From a virus: a stretch of DNA of 50,207 bases. The notes beneath the pieces are model-generated. The model saw only the letters and a program-made list of their open reading frames with translations. It was not told the DNA's origin and ran no database searches. Every line of letters begins with the position of its first letter. Position 1 is the first letter of the stretch. Shown here piece after piece: positions 37,001 through 43,346 of the stretch. Where the stretch lies: the IMG/VR virus record IMGVR_UViG_3300030060_005313, positions 75,402-125,608 of that record. One strand, 5' to 3'. The translations under genes and the position numbers were made by a program.

Positions 37001-38488
37001 TTGACAAGTGGAACAAGTCCATCCTTATTTCTGAGGTCTTTTAATAGTAGTACTAACCTCAAATCAAATATAAGGTTAGCAAATTTAGCTGATGACAGAT
37101 TGTTACATGTGATGGATTTCTTCCCAACTAATGTTTCTTCTCAATTCTTAAGGCTAAGAGCGGGTGTCGGTGATAACGAGGGTATACCACCAGATCCAAA
37201 ATCCGATCCAAATGTACCTGGAATGAACTGGTCTTGGGATTATGCGAACGCATATGGTGAACTTCCCTCAAGTTACAGTCCAGGTGATCCCATAAGTTCG
37301 ACCCACATGCCATTTAGTGAAAGTTTTCAGATACTAAATGCATCTGCAAGTAAAGACTCAAAAAATAAAGGGTTAACCATAAAGTACAATGTAACCCATA
37401 AATTTCACGGTACTAAAGACGTAGGAATTCCAGCTGCAGCTGGAGCCGAAACATTTGAAGTTTTGAGAATGGGTAAGATTGAGAATACGGGTGGAACTTT
37501 TGATCCAACACAGGCAGCTGCCACTAGAATTTTTCACTATGGAATAAGTGGTTCTCAACACACTACTGCATCGTTTGGTAGGATTAAAGCAAATGTATTT
37601 GTAGGTGATGGTAGTCAACTCACTGGTGTAAGTGGTGGTGGCGGTGGTTCAATGGATAATTGGGTAATGTCAGATGGTGCGACAACACAGACTGTTGCTG
37701 ATGGTCAGACAGTAACATTTGCAGCAGGTGAGGGTATTGATGTCGCAGTAACTGCAACAGATACGGTTACTTATAGTGCAGAAAACGCTAGTACATCGAA
37801 CAAAGGTGTCGTTGAATTAGCGACCACTTCGGAGACCACAACAGGTACGGATACTGCCAGAGCAGTCACACCCGATGGATTGAAAGATGGCTATCAAGGT
37901 AGTACGAATGTTACAACTTTAGGAACTATATCAACTGGTACTTGGAATGGAACTGCTATAGATACTGCGTACTTAGATACATCTCTAACATCACAACAAA
38001 CTATTTTCAATACAAATCTAAAAATTGGTTCGGCTTACAATGATGAGTACATCGACTTTACATCGGATGGCATGATAATGTTTAAGATAGACAATGCTGA
38101 AGATTTCAGAATGGCAGATGGTGGAACATTCCATGCAAATAATGATGTCATTGCATTTTCATCAACAATATCATCTGATAAAAAATTAAAAACAAATATA
38201 GAGAATATCAACTACGGATTATCTGATGTACTGAAACTAAATGGTAGACAATTTGATTGGAAAAGAGAAGATAGAGGACATGACATAGGATTTATTGCAC
38301 AAGAAGTTGAGGAGGTAATACCAGAACTGGTTAAAGAAGTTGATGGTTTAAATGGAGAGGAATCATTTAAAACAGTAGATTATGCTAAGACAACAGCTGT
38401 TTTGGTTGAGGCAATAAAGGAACAACAAAAGCAAATTGAAGATTTGAAATCTGAAATAAAGGAGTTGAAAGATGGCAGTTCCAGGTAG
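25079..38488 (+). CDS. giant tail fibre with C-terminal Peptidase_S74 chaperone
   Basis: The 4469-residue fibre has a beta-rich attachment region (about 1-650) followed by a long repetitive shaft. Shaft elements include IGGF/IAGW-type strands (about 11 copies), five 19-residue ISGSLG repeats (about 1370-1465), eight NVGIGTTSP-type repeats (about 1740-2755) and SGSSxSTGSFGR-type motifs (five copies). Residues about 4365-4469 form the Peptidase_S74 intramolecular chaperone. SSDKKLKTNI gives the conserved Ser-Asp at the cleavage point, then RQFDWKRE, HDIGFIAQEVEEVIPEL and a terminal coiled coil. This domain drives trimerisation and normally cleaves itself off. The fibre should bind the host surface. 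The leader carries a late-type element but no evident GGAG. Confidence 0.85.
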   Translation: MSIVKKFNPLKNLNQLDMLVDDFNESRHFILTDLPESLPQGRSSFLIETGPFLKEGIELQIDFVDSEGNSIYYEPIDDYLEGTSRRISVEVYSDTGPGVANLIIVGELDSVPTSPGSFSDVEEVPEDWKGIYNVRLTKEIIINPTEINTEPIRFYTQPKITVTEKRLGSLVRTESSSSIVTAFNSIKGNPDQNFEFTVFETEQPKQGSLSEVKDKKTKPKGKTDSIYKMGNQFKNKKGKRKSSIFKRIGHIARSRSPIEYPYSFEITNSDEFTTKDIGGNFIIKTIDSTQYDRDQFENSKLTFPPTFNNYTGSIAELRNNKIALLEKPFTNLNNNGEEVIIPFFGTVELVKQTEPTSSYSTANIISYADVVLSDMRTFSGDVFKAKVMVRSEGSFDDFKTLAEIPVESSELMVDPLSVGLSEHTGYYENQADVNSYWDVTGGTAVFSNSPLLDGVYVSGSVATFENQIKYKLKDAYKFELTKNVDYTVSFNAYTKRGNNSRSLVAIYISGSSFPHNSVPYVDTATNKTLVDDNTYGYRLGVIEVDDQSEKDLGLVVQNFTPNSTGNGVLQFRIVEGGWYFSDISVKPSEDTGFSPSTFTFQKEMPLEFQHKRPDTFEFLVEFYDANDNIADSLAFNTGSVFTGGNVVITGNDNIQSGDMFLGGDTTGSGIHFGGVDSKLPETGEDGAEGSGFIRSIGYQGFVSASAQSGSYGFMIYSGSVLPNSGDNYAGVGLELVGASGSLKFRTKPSIFEVVADAFFVGSRTTQFISGSSGAVEISSSNFHLTPQGNVTMSGIITAEGGNIGDFKIIGGQISGSNMTFNAPRSQLFKTDQGPGSDTTAGFDAKRNEYYIDFTPSGSNDVDGTNYYIKMGPNFMVDKDGILIASGAEFVGTITASAGLIGGFTTDSHSFSSNNIFISGSPLQGSVNDSKYMFISTSNFNVKQSGDVTGSKVLFTGGKLGGFNINNTSIRDVNNTVELSSALPGLKIKDNGGTDRVLVKSGSLSTVGGGTQYIGNKSFEEQLGSLSAGRNFVGSINSWSFSEGGAVNISLTDRNAFVDDDKAVSGRVTLDVVVPAGSGNYSSTNTYQISQVVTASIAAGDTLSFSSVARFSSSFGGRGKDRALQPQYFRLEYSGSGTNGFVPFLPHPNFTASNGYGEYFLGSGQYNSFGASADLPAAAEFIKVVLTGSINDDTGFTIEKPLFIGDKGTVNSDVSGRKFTKQVVGSTTAEHPETEITFDNFSLRSNSRRVEMTQEGLLIYNSEDSFIKMTGAGIEIRGGSGVANFGTAINREAATNDSQVAGTLGAPALQAYQSDPEDIGTTASDGNVGEFAKGNHVHRLTFSTVNSVLAGQTLTGTTFNGLFGSNARIAISGSLGANADVIRSLNRDTISGSLGSNAAVIRTLARAGISGSLGANASVIRTLTRTGISGSLGSNAALIRSLTRVGISGSLSANAIRDLGAGILSGSAGSMNSFNITDGVTSQEIGNGNNITFAAGTGLDVAVSATDTVTYSADVSDFMTNGANNRIITATGTDAMNAESNLTFDGSTLGVTGTISTTSNILLASGANLFFDGGSNSYIKEHSADDIRVVAGGVTAFDFLTTGAGVPATAKLYLDGGGNTHLRESSADNIKVSAGGTDVLDITSVKVSGSSASTASFSRMSLNSVDPMYAYLNVQGDIALGSFTGTNLNRRIGLQRTDGAGWTNTPNINFHVDGNGDGHIKFSVIDSGVAGYADAMVISKDGFVGIGETSPATKLHVKGAHIAGRGLLSLESTDHAILNLRGASANNAGIEFYNATNQKWAIANRADASDKMQIRRGSDDAVAISFDQSINTEFGGNVSGSSTSTGSFGRVFSADDIELKGNAVIFNISDGFVTNAGGAMTIQGTGNVVLDAGAGADEVTLTTTSLTTTVPFTGSSATFSDNVEIISSNASNTKLLIENNHASANALLQLDSSNDRDSVIQLLENGTAKWDIRNDGNDSDKLKISDDGDVRLTLDQSGNVGIGVTSADARLEVKGSDGSNSTENTALIDGNGNHLFTQFNGGKAIFHYGPVEFPYPNGKVSGSSTTTASFGRIQVPKGKYLEFLGGGAGTAEKWQIFNSNSNVFEIKSTAYGGSPITIDATGGGVNVTANLDVGAGLDVTGNITVTGTVDGRDLATDGSKLDGIEANAKNDQTITAGSGLTGGGTGDVTLNIGAGTGIDVAADAISVDVSDFLSNGVDNRVVTATGTDGFAAEDGLTFDGNDLGITRKIFHIGDTDTFIRFTNDDINIQAGGVNFIDITEDTTNEITFNEEGGVINVRMESNNDANLFFLDGTNDRIGIGTGAPQTLLHLVGAGEMIRIENNTNAVGNTFISFYDTSALKGHVGFTGGSTDHLVLYNNENADVRFFTNQNLRMTIAAGGNVGIGETNPQYPLEVVGATGNTVAKFGETFALHAIHNSPVLGFNLFYNTAYKLGEGSSSSYGGYLALSPSTGKFSFATSNQGNAGDTATMTERVTILNNGNVGIGTTSPEHPLQVATSGQTTLSIKAGTNKQANIEFENDGTGYSIGHDINDNGGHNFFIYDRENSRDMLRFSSDGAVFNEGSVNIDFRVESNGDANALFIKGSTDNVGIGTATPSQKLHVVGNAFIDGALTAREFFTDIVSSSIQFTSGSTKFGDTSDDTHKFTGSIFVTSDVAVGTATPTADLHVEASSVTQKLISNSGGTATFTIGRSVDTQAKITSGDTAASDFNIFTGGTRRLTILSSGNVGIGTTSPQAQLHLATASPQILLEDTDVSGLKHTITGGGNAGLEIGVDNNNTGAGYFRISLGGAQRVNITEAGLAEINLGVSGSAASTGSFGRVEASRVRGNAIFVESDLAKISKGDNNTIRFDSPTGNVKIGSQNSSFLHFYTDRGKYFFNKRLIVDEGIFSSYNEDLVLQRAETTKLTLGNTITTSAQDFAIADTKTIGTSTFISGITGDGFRIDDNGSDGTLLEIDNIVVRNTLRTHIFQKDVVKATNGILFISDSGVISGSTGTTGTGTVTFEDDKSATFNDDQILLFKDAQDNGTINAVRFQINGSPITGGSVQSGFTKYNVDNVAGNLSNLNVGGTAARISGGTVAIDASSPNSPFVDVNAASGSAVVRMGNLAGITSPRFGTLSNQFGLWASGSAYLEGAINAKTGNIGTWGIGNTAISSSGGIITLDADAKRITISDGSNDRIRLGEVDGGTVYGLKIFDGSGVTDNDILVELGQGGNQIAGWTISTGAITSPSSIITISSDNKRITINDGSNDRIYLGEVDGSTTYGLKIFDGTGTADADRLVELGQGDNMIVGWQLVPGRLEFDGTNGSIALDATNQQVAIYTGSINTAQPKVVMGKLPRVGGSSSDDRFGFAVFSGSENASILHDDRFSVLITRDKARLAGWDLVPGALRSGTVADINGNQAKIALGVNANQTHTTPQANLFYVSASATPTFFVGENFSFINNTLTAAGWEIASTSIKKGTDVVIDSSAKSITLGNGSVAIEHNSGTPIIRSATNFTTGNGFFLSSAGTDNFRVGNASAARLQFDGTNFKIFNSSNAELVSLGATNKIAGWFITTTTIQNFNSDGGIKIDSSNKNIIIYSDNGSTERVVLGDVTGANKYGIKGKDVSGNTMFEISENQNIVAGWTLSQTSISKNDVKLDSTTNAEGLYVKKTSFSSTTAGGFLGLDSGTAKFNVGDASKFIKFDGTNFTVDAGNFSLDSSGNVTATNASLSGTVTADAGAIGGFTLAAGGLTATNIRISSTQASMSLGDKVKIVGGTDSFIAMGNQFINDTNFSNFNDESDVGIIMGMDGNSPKFELTDGGNNHLLFDSSTETLKLAAGKIQFSATGFSLNAQSSTNTNNKLSLGTITTNTDTTGAGFFADGGGNFRIIGSDSTSVFISGSLIDFRTNRMFFGATGSSFISASNGVLQISSSKFQLKPSGDVIMKGILDAESGGQIGGFTIGATTLNSSETSGNVQAITTLTSGTSPSLFLRSFNSSTNLKSNIRLANLADDRLLHVMDFFPTNVSSQFLRLRAGVGDNEGIPPDPKSDPNVPGMNWSWDYANAYGELPSSYSPGDPISSTHMPFSESFQILNASASKDSKNKGLTIKYNVTHKFHGTKDVGIPAAAGAETFEVLRMGKIENTGGTFDPTQAAATRIFHYGISGSQHTTASFGRIKANVFVGDGSQLTGVSGGGGGSMDNWVMSDGATTQTVADGQTVTFAAGEGIDVAVTATDTVTYSAENASTSNKGVVELATTSETTTGTDTARAVTPDGLKDGYQGSTNVTTLGTISTGTWNGTAIDTAYLDTSLTSQQTIFNTNLKIGSAYNDEYIDFTSDGMIMFKIDNAEDFRMADGGTFHANNDVIAFSSTISSDKKLKTNIENINYGLSDVLKLNGRQFDWKREDRGHDIGFIAQEVEEVIPELVKEVDGLNGEESFKTVDYAKTTAVLVEAIKEQQKQIEDLKSEIKELKDGSSR
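29186..29470 (+). repeat. five tandem 57-nt repeats in the fibre gene
   Basis: Copies begin at 29186, 29243, 29300, 29357 and 29414, exactly 57 nt apart, each encoding a 19-residue unit of the form ISGSLGxNAxVIRxLxRxg. They diverge at silent and conservative positions, and the last copy is degenerate. The repeats lie inside the fibre shaft and stay in frame, so copy-number change would alter fibre length without a frameshift. Confidence 0.85.
30300..33350 (+). repeat. dispersed NVGIGTTSP-type repeats in the fibre shaft
   Basis: Eight related segments encode variants of NVGIGTTSPxxxLHV, near 30303, 31070, 32025, 32274, 32573, 32890, 33095 and 33303. The DNA core aatgtcggcatcgg is exact in four copies (31070, 32274, 32573, 33303). 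The copies at 32573 and 33303 share 29 identical bases. The core is more GC-rich than its surroundings. Confidence 0.8.
34610..35000 (+). repeat. two 73-residue tandem repeats in the fibre shaft
   Basis: The segments beginning near 34622 and 34841 are offset by 219 nt and encode parallel sequences (KRITISDGSNDRIRLGEVDG and KRITINDGSNDRIYLGEVDG). Each is followed by YGLKIFDG, a VELGQG element and a GW-type strand. They look like a recent duplication of one shaft module. Confidence 0.75.
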
Positions 38489-39122
38489 TGGAGAATTATC
38501 ACTAACCAAAATTTATTCAGAAGTAAATGTTGATGACTATAATGATAATAATAGCGACGGGGATGTCAATCTATCACTACAAGAATTGTCTATAGGTGAT
38601 ATCAACAATATAAATAGAGGAAATTTACCAGCAAATAGGCCAGATGAAGCTGCTCCACACAGCATGAGTGAATTTTATGGATATGATAATGATGCTACAG
38701 AACCATCTTATTTTGATACGATAGCAGATTTTACAATCACAGGTGCTTCAGGCTTTGGTGCAACAGCAGTATATAGTTCTACATTTGTAACTAGAATAAG
38801 CAATGGGCTCGGTAGTTTTTTTGGTACTATCACCCAAACTCTACCTGCAAATTCTGGCACCCTTTCTATAGCGATAGGTGATGCAGACCCCACCAGTACA
38901 GGATTAGGGGGAAATGCAGGTGGGTTTACTGCAGCAGGAAGTGTAACTGGTGGTTTGTCTATAAGTGGTAGTCAAAGAGTTTTTACTATATTCAAATTTC
39001 AACCAGGCATGTTTGCTGTCAATCAAGTCTGTAATGTAAGATTTTCTATTAATCCAATTAGTGCTTCGAGTTTACTAACGGGTGTACTTGATAGTCTTTC
39101 TGTGACAGTAAAAGCAACATAA
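38472..39122 (+). CDS. fibre-associated/adhesin-like virion protein
   Basis: The 216-residue protein begins MAVPGSGELSLTKIYSEVN and soon has GDVNLSLQELSIGD, then PHSMSEFYGYD. I know this N-terminal block from short virion proteins of many phages, where it precedes a variable beta-rich C-terminal domain. Here that domain spans about 80-216 and is Gly/Ser/Thr-rich (GGNAGGFTAAGSVTGGLSIS). It overlaps the end of the fibre gene by 17 nt, with GGAG inside the fibre coding sequence, so it should be made with the fibre. A tip adhesin or fibre-cap role is plausible, in the way T4-like phages encode gp38 next to gp37, but this is inference from position. Confidence 0.6.
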   Translation: MAVPGSGELSLTKIYSEVNVDDYNDNNSDGDVNLSLQELSIGDINNINRGNLPANRPDEAAPHSMSEFYGYDNDATEPSYFDTIADFTITGASGFGATAVYSSTFVTRISNGLGSFFGTITQTLPANSGTLSIAIGDADPTSTGLGGNAGGFTAAGSVTGGLSISGSQRVFTIFKFQPGMFAVNQVCNVRFSINPISASSLLTGVLDSLSVTVKAT

Positions 39123-39158
39123 ATTTTGATAAAATAAAATTAAGGGATATTTATTATT

Positions 39159-42100
39159 ATGGATAAACTTACAGAATTTCTAATCAAACCATTTCTAACC
39201 GAAGGTGTTAGGGATCCAGGTATTTTCAAAGCTATATTTTTAGCAGGAGGACCTGGTAGTGGTAAATCATATGTTGCAAAACAACTATTTGGTATACCCG
39301 AAAAGATAAATGTATCTAAAACAGGTTTAAAAATGGTAAACCAAGACACAGAACTTGAGATGTTACTAACAAAGTATTTCGGAACTGTTGATTTAGATAA
39401 TATGCCTACTGATTTATTTAAACAACTTACAGACCCTAAGTACGATGATTATAGTGGATTGAGAGCATATGCAAAAAGTCTTAGTCAAGAAAGATTGAGA
39501 TTGTATACAGATGGTAGGTTAGGTGTGATAATTGATGGAACTGGACATAAGTTTAAATCTGTTAAGGAGAACAGAAAAAAACTGATGGATATGGGTTATG
39601 ATACCTATATGGTATTTGTAAATACAAGTTTAGAAATCGCAATGAAGAGAAACGAAGAAAGACCTCGTGCATTACCTGCAGATATTGTCCGAAAGAGTTG
39701 GCAAGACGTTCAGAATAATCTGGCTTTCTTTCAAGGATTATTCGGTGCAAATAATTTTCTCATAGTTGATAATAACAAATTCTTATCTGCTAAACAGGCA
39801 GAGAAAAAATTTAAGATGTTAGTCAATCAAGGATTAACCAAGTTTTTAAAGAAACCACCTAAAAATAAAATTGCAAAAGATTGGATTAAAAAACAACAAC
39901 ATATCAAAAAGATTGATTTACCTGACTTAATGAAAAAAGTTAAGATGGCAGAAAGTATTAAGTTACCTGTAGAAATTGGTGATACTATTCTTATGGGTAG
40001 ATTCAAAAATAAAAAGGTGGTTGTAAAGTCAATCGATTACAATGATAATGGAGATTTGTTAATCAATGGTAGACCAGCCTTAAAATTTAGAATTGTGGAA
40101 TCGGTAAACGAATCTGAAGTAAAGACAATATATAGTCTTCTTCAAAAGTATGGGAACTCTGAAAAAGATGCAAAAAATATGATTAGAAAAAATTATAAAA
40201 AAGTATCTAAAAAATTTAGAGGACAATCTGCTAGAGACAAAGCTATGGCATTAATAGGAATTTCTCTTTTAGGTGAGAGTATGACAAAATCTCAGATTAA
40301 AAGTATGAGAGATAAATTTAAAAAAACAGGAGAGTTACCACCTCATTTGAAAAAGTTTGTAAAGGCCAAAAAAGAATTTGAGAAAAAGTTTAAGGTTAAA
40401 AATATTGTTGTACCTGGTTTAGAGTGGATGTCTGATTTAAAGGAGGCACCAAGAGTACCTCGCAAGAAAGGACAACACAGAGGTTCAAAATCGCATTCTG
40501 ATTTATATACAGATGAGAATCCAAAGGGTACAATACATGGATTGAAATTTGCAACTGTAAAAGATGCTCAAGCATCTGTCAGAAAGATAAAGAGTAGTAG
40601 TAGGTCACATGCCCATAAAATACAAGCAGCAGTTGCTATGGAACAGAGAGCCAGAGAGATGGGTAAGACATCACAGGCTGCTGTCTATCGTGCATACATC
40701 AATAAGATGAAGAAGAAAACAAAAGCTAAGAACGAAGAGTTTGGAGCACCTGCTGGTATGTTACCATCGCCAAGTCGTAAAGGTGTAAAGAGGATGAAGA
40801 AAAAAGGTGTCACTTCAGTTCCTTATGGTAGTGGTTACAAAAAGATAAATGAAAACGACAAAACCGAATTGATGAAGTTGTATAATAAAGCTATGAAAAT
40901 GATGCCTGGTTCTCCTAAACAAAAAGAACTACAGAAAAAAATCAAAGTTCTACGAAAAAAATTAGGAATGAATGAAAACAAACAAATCAAAAAAGTCATC
41001 GGTGTATTTGGTGGTAGATTTCAACCTTTTCATCCCGGTCATTTAGCAACATATAAATGGTTAGCATCTAAGGTCGACGAAGCATATATAACAACATCTA
41101 ACATCAAACAACCACCAAGACATCCAATGGACTTCAAAGAAAAAGTAAGACACATGGTGAAGATGGGTATTCCAAAGAATAGAATCATACAAGAAAAAAC
41201 ACCTTATGTCGCTGTAAATCTTTTGAAAAAATTTAATGCTAATACAACAGCTGTAGTATATGCATTCGGACAGAAGGATGCTGGTAGATTAAAAGGTGGT
41301 ACTAAAAAAGATGGTAGTAAAACATACTATCAAGACTTCAATCAGAACAAAAAAAATTTAGAGGGATATGAAACTCATGGTTACATATTGACTGCACCAC
41401 AGCAAGGTAATCTTAGTGGTACAAAGATGAGAGATTTATTGGGAAACCCAAAGTATAGTGATGATGAAAGACAGAAGACATTTAAAAAGACATTCAAATA
41501 TTTTGATAAGGGTATATACAATATGATGACAAATAAATTCAAAAAGTTATTTGAAACCATTGATATATCTGAAGATTTGATAGAAGAATTTTTATTAGAA
41601 TATAGTGATAGTCTAAAGGGTAATTTAGATGATGGCCCATCAACCTATTATCAAACTTTAAATGCTTATGAAAAAACATCCAAAGATTGGTTAGATAGTA
41701 TTTATAAAAAAGAGGGATGGAAGGTTGTTGACTACGCTGTTAGAAATAATATTATAAAACCGGAAGAGAATGTTGCAAAAGCTGTAGAAGACCATACGAG
41801 AAGAAAACCAGGACAAAAACATTACAATTCTGTACCACTTACTTATATGGATCATGGAACACAAGGTGGTTCTAATACAGCTGTAAATAAATATAAAAAA
41901 CATTTGGATGACGTTGTAGGCCCAATTGGTTGGCAGGTGGTTGATTGGATGGGAACATCTGCTGCGATAGATAATATAATAGGTAGTGTATTTGCTGCTG
42001 GTGCTAGTGCGGATATAGATACAAGTTTCTTAGATACCTTAGATTTAGATAATTTAGAAGAAAGAACGTTCTCAAAAGAATGGTGGAAAAAAGAATTGAT

Positions 42101-43337
42101 GTTGGAAGGTGGAGCATATGGACATTTAAATCACCCCTTTGATGATAAAAAATTGACGTTTTCGGATTTTAAGAAACTAATTATTAATACACTACAAGGT
42201 AAACTTGATAAAGAAGGACCGGTTACAGAAAAAACTGATGGGCAGAATATAATGATAAGTTGGAAAAACGACAAACTTATCGCAGCAAGAAACAAAGGAC
42301 ACATCAAAAACTTTGGTGCTAATGCTTTAGATGCTAGTGGTATAAAAAATATGTTTTCCGGTAGAGGTGATATTGAAAAAGCATTTGTTACTGCAATGGA
42401 TGATTTAACTAAAGCATTAAAGGGTTTAAGTAAGAAACAAAAAGACAAAATATTTGGTGAAGGTAAGAGATTTATGTCCTTAGAGGTTATGTATCCTGCT
42501 ACATCAAATGTAATACCTTATGACAAATCTTTACTACAGTTTCATGGAACTATAGAGTATGATGAATTTGGCTCTCCTATTGGTGAGAATAGAGAGAGTG
42601 CTAGGGTATTAGCCGGAATGATAAAACAAATAAATCAAGACATACAAAAAACTTATACAATAACGAAGCCATTTGTTGCTAATCTACCACAGGTAAAGGA
42701 TTTCAGTAAGAGACAGAGTTATTTTTTAGGTAAACTTAAAAAATTACAAAGTGAATATAAGTTAAAAGATACAGATACTTTAGCTGATTATCATCAAGCT
42801 TATTGGATGGAGTATATTTATAATGGTGGAAAACAAACAGATTATAAACACCCTGATAATAGAATTTTGATGAAGTTAACTAAGAGATGGGCGTTCTTTG
42901 ATAAGTCGTATAAGATACCACAAATAAGAAAAGATTTAGAAAAGTATCCAAAGTTTTTAGATTGGGTTTTAAGTACTGATAAAATGAATCATGCTAAACT
43001 ACAAAAAGAACATATTAGAGATTGGGAAGTTTTATTTTTTGAATTGGGTGCGGAGATATTAAAAAATATGAGTGACTTTATTGCAGCAAATCCATCTGAA
43101 GCAGCTCAAAAAATTAGAAAGGATTTGGTAGGTACAATAAACAAAGTTAAAAAGTCTAAAGACCCAAAAGTATTGAACACATTAAAAGTTCAGTTAGATA
43201 GACTAAAAGCCTTAGGTGGACTAAATGCAGTTGTTCCATCGGAAGGGGTTACATTTGTTTATAAAGGTAAACTCTACAAATACACAGGAGCATTCGCACC
43301 AGCAAATCAAATTTTGGGTATGTTAAAATTCGTATAG
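39159..43337 (+). CDS. multi-enzyme protein: P-loop kinase, cytidylyltransferase/NMNAT-like, ligase-like adenylyltransferase
   Basis: The 1392-residue protein contains at least three enzyme-like domains. Residues about 22-225 are a zeta-toxin/AAA_33-type P-loop kinase (GGPGSGKS at 30-37; GVIIDGTGH). Residues about 262-315 form a small beta domain (VEIGDTILMGRFKNKK), and 320-600 are Lys-rich and helical. Residues about 612-790 are a HIGH-type nucleotidyltransferase (GVFGGRFQPFHPGHL; SGTKMRD at 753-759). Residues about 985-1392 resemble an ATP-dependent RNA/DNA ligase-type adenylation fold: EKTDGQN with K1025 as candidate nucleophile, FMSLEVMYP, and EGVTFVYKGKLYKY near the end. The combination suggests RNA repair or NAD-type chemistry. 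Boundaries carry [IL]xE sequences (LTE15, LLGE373, LKE429, MLE983) that resemble prohead-protease sites. Adjacent head genes support packaging, but this is inference. Confidence 0.68.
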   Translation: MDKLTEFLIKPFLTEGVRDPGIFKAIFLAGGPGSGKSYVAKQLFGIPEKINVSKTGLKMVNQDTELEMLLTKYFGTVDLDNMPTDLFKQLTDPKYDDYSGLRAYAKSLSQERLRLYTDGRLGVIIDGTGHKFKSVKENRKKLMDMGYDTYMVFVNTSLEIAMKRNEERPRALPADIVRKSWQDVQNNLAFFQGLFGANNFLIVDNNKFLSAKQAEKKFKMLVNQGLTKFLKKPPKNKIAKDWIKKQQHIKKIDLPDLMKKVKMAESIKLPVEIGDTILMGRFKNKKVVVKSIDYNDNGDLLINGRPALKFRIVESVNESEVKTIYSLLQKYGNSEKDAKNMIRKNYKKVSKKFRGQSARDKAMALIGISLLGESMTKSQIKSMRDKFKKTGELPPHLKKFVKAKKEFEKKFKVKNIVVPGLEWMSDLKEAPRVPRKKGQHRGSKSHSDLYTDENPKGTIHGLKFATVKDAQASVRKIKSSSRSHAHKIQAAVAMEQRAREMGKTSQAAVYRAYINKMKKKTKAKNEEFGAPAGMLPSPSRKGVKRMKKKGVTSVPYGSGYKKINENDKTELMKLYNKAMKMMPGSPKQKELQKKIKVLRKKLGMNENKQIKKVIGVFGGRFQPFHPGHLATYKWLASKVDEAYITTSNIKQPPRHPMDFKEKVRHMVKMGIPKNRIIQEKTPYVAVNLLKKFNANTTAVVYAFGQKDAGRLKGGTKKDGSKTYYQDFNQNKKNLEGYETHGYILTAPQQGNLSGTKMRDLLGNPKYSDDERQKTFKKTFKYFDKGIYNMMTNKFKKLFETIDISEDLIEEFLLEYSDSLKGNLDDGPSTYYQTLNAYEKTSKDWLDSIYKKEGWKVVDYAVRNNIIKPEENVAKAVEDHTRRKPGQKHYNSVPLTYMDHGTQGGSNTAVNKYKKHLDDVVGPIGWQVVDWMGTSAAIDNIIGSVFAAGASADIDTSFLDTLDLDNLEERTFSKEWWKKELMLEGGAYGHLNHPFDDKKLTFSDFKKLIINTLQGKLDKEGPVTEKTDGQNIMISWKNDKLIAARNKGHIKNFGANALDASGIKNMFSGRGDIEKAFVTAMDDLTKALKGLSKKQKDKIFGEGKRFMSLEVMYPATSNVIPYDKSLLQFHGTIEYDEFGSPIGENRESARVLAGMIKQINQDIQKTYTITKPFVANLPQVKDFSKRQSYFLGKLKKLQSEYKLKDTDTLADYHQAYWMEYIYNGGKQTDYKHPDNRILMKLTKRWAFFDKSYKIPQIRKDLEKYPKFLDWVLSTDKMNHAKLQKEHIRDWEVLFFELGAEILKNMSDFIAANPSEAAQKIRKDLVGTINKVKKSKDPKVLNTLKVQLDRLKALGGLNAVVPSEGVTFVYKGKLYKYTGAFAPANQILGMLKFV

Positions 43338-43346
43338 GAGTAGGTT

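Noticed and set aside
39148-39158. TATTTATTATT just before the multi-enzyme gene as a late promoter
   Set aside because: It touches the ATG itself, lacks the following TATA, and leaves no room for a leader; probably AT-rich coincidence.
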